Below, piece by piece: positions 61,414 to 64,000 of a DNA stretch of 64,000 bases. The translations under genes were made by a program, and so were the position numbers. Each line of letters opens with the position of its first letter. Position 1 is the stretch's first letter. The stretch is from Bacillota bacterium. GTDB lineage: Bacteria > Bacillota > Clostridia > Lachnospirales > Lachnospiraceae. The notes under the pieces were generated by a model. The model was not told the origin of the DNA. It saw only the letters and a list, made by a program, of their open reading frames with translations, and made no database searches. Location of the stretch: contig JAEWCQ010000003.1 of NCBI GenBank assembly GCA_023390555.1, positions 1-64,000 of the forward strand, written 5' to 3'.

Positions 61414-63042
61414 TTATCGGAATCCCTTGCCTCCATGTCCAGATCTGCCAGCTTCACCGCCCGAACTGTTCGTATTGGTGTAAGAGATCCCAAGCGCATT
61501 TGCAACGGCTTCCATAATACCGTTACTGCTGTAAGTCGCTCCTGATACCGCATCTACATTGACATCCTGCTCCTGGATAATTTCCGATATCACGGTACTT
61601 TCTGCCCGTTCAAAAAACTGTTCATCATCCTGATAGGATACTATGGTAATATCTTCTATTTTTCCATCCGCAACTGTTACGGACACCTGTGTATCACCGC
61701 GAAATCCCGTACCACTTCCGGTATATGTACCATCTTCATATGTCTGCGAGCCGCTTTCATCCGATGTATCCTGGGATTCTGTCTGCGTATTCTGAGTTTC
61801 TGTCTGCGTATCCTGAGTTTCTGTTTGTGTATCCGGTTCTGATGCCACGCCGCCGCTTTCTGTATCCTGAAGTCCTCCATCACCTTCCAACGCATTTTTG
61901 ACAGCTTCTATAATACCGTTACTGCTAAAGGTGGCTCCGGACACGGTGTCCACATCTGTACTCTGTGAATTTATGATATCTGATAGAACAGAGTTCTCGG
62001 CCCTGCTGAAATATTCCTGATCGTCCTGATAGGACACCACCGTGATATCTGTGATATAACCGTTCTCCACTTCCACGGAAACCTTTGTTTCTCCCCGAAA
62101 ACCGGTTCCGGTTCCGGCATAAGTACCGTCCGTATAGTTTCCCTCTCCTGTTGTTGTCTCCGTGCTGTTTTTATTCGAAGAACCATTTTCCAAAGTTCCC
62201 GCAGATACTACGGTGCCCACATACACGAGTCCGGAAATAGCTGCTACCGAAACAGCTGCGGCTACTGCAGGTGCAGGATTCGCCCTCGCATTTTTCCTTG
62301 GACAGTTTTCTACGCACGCAAAGCAGTTAATGCATTCTCCGGAAGTTACCGTATCATATTTGTACAGTGGAATTCCCATGGAACATGCATTTGTACAGAC
62401 TCTGCACTTTCCGCACTTATCACGGATCTTTCTGATATGAAAAAACCGTACCCGGGATACGACCGCAAAAATTGCACCTAGTGGGCAGAGATATCTGCAA
62501 AAAAAACGTTCTATAAAAAAAGAACCTATGATAGTCAGCAGAAGCAGAACCCCGCCGATCGAAAACAGATAACTGGCAGATGTCCAGCCGCCGATGGATG
62601 CATACATCCCAAAAACAGTCCACGGATTACTTGTACTGTCTATAGTAACAAGGCCGAAGGTCCATATTCCGAATAGGATAAAGAACAGAATTCCATACTT
62701 TACCAGTTTAAAGGCTCTGTCCAGTTTCTCATCTGGACGAAATTTCACATGAACTGTTTTTTTGGATAAAAACCAGATCAGATCTCCCATCGCCCCAAAA
62801 CTACAGGCAAAACCGCAAAAAAAGCGCCCCAGAAAAACGGTTGCAAGTATCGTTCCGATTACAATCAGGCAGGAACCTGCGAACAGATTTACCGACGTAC
62901 CTCCTCCGACCACCGCAAGGTATATCACCTTCACAGCGTAAAATACGGATGCAAAAATGCCAGGAAGCAGCAGAAAAAATGCAATCTGCATCGTTCTCCG
63001 GAACATGTGCATACGTGATATCTTTTTTTTCTTAGTTTCCAT
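61414..63042 (-). CDS. Membrane polyferredoxin with two FMN-binding domains
   Basis: The 542-residue protein looks like part of an electron path across the membrane. It starts at the ATG at 63042 (METKKKK) after CAGGAG. Residues 15-230 have about five membrane helices with the NapH/NosR-like motifs GRFFCGFACSFGAMGD and ERFFCRYLCPLGAI, then a two-cluster ferredoxin (CGKCRVCTNACSMG and CINCFACVENCP). After one more helix (about 265-285) come two FMN-binding domains (about 310-390 and 450-530), each ending in VSGATFSSNG or VSGATYSSNG, where the Thr takes FMN covalently. The linker is a TQTE/DTQ repeat. The gene is coupled to apbE upstream. Confidence 0.9.
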   Translation of the reverse strand: METKKKKISRMHMFRRTMQIAFFLLLPGIFASVFYAVKVIYLAVVGGGTSVNLFAGSCLIVIGTILATVFLGRFFCGFACSFGAMGDLIWFLSKKTVHVKFRPDEKLDRAFKLVKYGILFFILFGIWTFGLVTIDSTSNPWTVFGMYASIGGWTSASYLFSIGGVLLLLTIIGSFFIERFFCRYLCPLGAIFAVVSRVRFFHIRKIRDKCGKCRVCTNACSMGIPLYKYDTVTSGECINCFACVENCPRKNARANPAPAVAAAVSVAAISGLVYVGTVVSAGTLENGSSNKNSTETTTGEGNYTDGTYAGTGTGFRGETKVSVEVENGYITDITVVSYQDDQEYFSRAENSVLSDIINSQSTDVDTVSGATFSSNGIIEAVKNALEGDGGLQDTESGGVASEPDTQTETQDTQTETQNTQTESQDTSDESGSQTYEDGTYTGSGTGFRGDTQVSVTVADGKIEDITIVSYQDDEQFFERAESTVISEIIQEQDVNVDAVSGATYSSNGIMEAVANALGISYTNTNSSGGEAGRSGHGGKGFR

Positions 63043-63985
63043 ATTTTTTCTCCTGTAATTGCTTAAGCTCAAATTTTTCTGCAAGTCCCGGTGTGAGATA
63101 CACTTCCTGCGCATCCGTAATAAAAATACATTCTGCCTTGCACTGCCGGACCAGCTTCATTCCTTCTTCCATTCCAAGCAAAATTACAGATGTCGCCAGG
63201 GCGTCCATTTCCATGGCGGATGCTCCGATTACCGTAGCACTGCACAATCCGGTCACAGAGGGTTTGCCTGACGACAGATCGATAATATGGTGATAGCGGG
63301 TTCCTTTCTTGATAAAATAACGTTCATACACACCGGAAGTGACGACGGACTGATTCTCAATGATCAGCGATCCCATGATCTTTCCTGTTTGGCTATCCGG
63401 ATGCTGTATGCCAATTTTTCGTTGCTTTCCTGTTATGACCACTGTACCGCCGAAATTAATTGCGGCCTCTCTGATGCCATGTTCCTCCAGCTTTTCTCTT
63501 GTCCAATCTGCAGCATATCCCTTCGCGATCCCTCCAAGATCGATTGCCTGACCCGTTTTCCGCAACCCAATCCGGTACGGTTTCTCCCGCAGAATCACAT
63601 CCTGATAATTCACAAGCTTTCTGGCCCTTTTTAATTCCCGTTCTGTCGGAACAGCCTGATCGTTTTTTGCATTTCTCCAAAGCTCCGTGAGCGGACAGGA
63701 TGTAATATCGAACACCTTGCCGGAAATTTCCGCATAATACAGAGATTTTTTTACAATATAATAAGCACTCTCAGACACTTCTACAAGCGACTTTCCCGCT
63801 TCTCTGCGGATTTTTGTCATTGCACTGTCTTCCCGGAATACCGAAAGTTCATCATTCAGTTCTAAAAGACGGTCCCTTATCTGATTCAAAGCAGTCATGA
63901 CTGCTGTCTCCTGCACATCTTCACAGTTCACCGTAATTGAGTTTACTGTTCCAAACGCGAAAAAAATTTTTCGTATTTCTTTCAT
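63032..63985 (-). CDS. apbE: FAD:protein FMN transferase (ApbE)
   Basis: ApbE attaches FMN covalently to Thr in FMN-binding domains of exported or membrane proteins. The 317-residue protein shows AIDLGGIAKGYAADW (about residue 150), AAINFGGTVVITGKQ and the C-terminal ALATSVILLGMEEGMKL. It lacks an obvious signal peptide or lipobox at the visible start (MKEIRKIFFAFGTVNSITVN), so it may act in the cytoplasm. Its stop overlaps the start of the FMN-binding protein by 11 bases, and that protein is its obvious substrate. Only 15 bases upstream are in the window. Confidence 0.93.
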   Translation of the reverse strand: MKEIRKIFFAFGTVNSITVNCEDVQETAVMTALNQIRDRLLELNDELSVFREDSAMTKIRREAGKSLVEVSESAYYIVKKSLYYAEISGKVFDITSCPLTELWRNAKNDQAVPTERELKRARKLVNYQDVILREKPYRIGLRKTGQAIDLGGIAKGYAADWTREKLEEHGIREAAINFGGTVVITGKQRKIGIQHPDSQTGKIMGSLIIENQSVVTSGVYERYFIKKGTRYHHIIDLSSGKPSVTGLCSATVIGASAMEMDALATSVILLGMEEGMKLVRQCKAECIFITDAQEVYLTPGLAEKFELKQLQEKKYGN

Positions 63986-64000
63986 TTTTTTACCCTGTTC

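Overview
The window looks like chromosomal DNA of an endospore-forming, low-to-mid GC Firmicute of the class Clostridia, most likely the family Lachnospiraceae (gut-type). The reasons are strong GGAGG ribosome binding sites, the sporulation genes spoIIE, yabP, yabQ and a CotS-type gene, a HU-rqcP-yabP-yabQ-divIC ... spoIIE-tilS-hpt-ftsH order like that of Bacillus and Clostridia, a short ProRS, PRD/antiterminator-controlled PTS genes, and two GH13 enzymes with a maltodextrin ABC transporter. I cannot name the genus. No rRNA, phage, insertion sequence or CRISPR array is visible.

Layout. 1-7554 (all minus): a PTS island with HAD phosphatase, MtlR-like PRD regulator, HPr, enzyme I, a soluble chemotaxis-receptor signalling domain, a LicT/BglG antiterminator with its own RNA target, and the start of an EIIBC permease. 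7868-9228: a FliD-like short protein and an unknown protein. 9459-11649: a LytTR/GHKL two-component pair. 11738-12214: a Phe-Gly-Gly tRNA operon with promoter and tandem terminators. 12353-20760: maltodextrin locus (malQ-malE-malF-malG-amylase, with a divergent LacI regulator). 20836-24682: hypB, a 912-residue iron-sulfur flavin oxidoreductase and hypA, without a hydrogenase. 25144-27093: an SPL-like radical SAM protein, a GNAT enzyme and Tyr/Leu tRNAs. 27223-29346: a neopullulanase-type GH13. 29848-40042: the ftsH/hpt/tilS/spoIIE and divIC/yabQ/yabP/rqcP/HU block, split by a zinc/cadmium-type P-type ATPase with a histidine/cysteine repeat array. 40172-50447: phosphoglucomutase, PEGA lipoprotein, CotS-like protein, CCA-adding enzyme, a large TPR-GGDEF protein and proS. 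50823-52751: a CheY/CheC/PAS-GGDEF operon. 52916-56564: corA, luxS, mtnN, lysC. 56869-63985: ABC exporter, iron alcohol dehydrogenase, CBS protein, and an ApbE plus FMN-binding polyferredoxin pair.

How it fits together: the cell takes up sugars by PTS and maltodextrin ABC transport, breaks down alpha-glucans outside (lipoprotein amylase) and inside (neopullulanase, MalQ, phosphoglucomutase), makes spores, and uses c-di-GMP and chemotaxis-type signalling. The most unusual non-coding signal is a family of about 150-bp structured intergenic repeats (three full-length copies at 50623, 56607 and 59209, and a fragment at 27173) with conserved hairpins and, in one copy, a promoter-like sequence. All calls come from reading the sequence; no database search was run.
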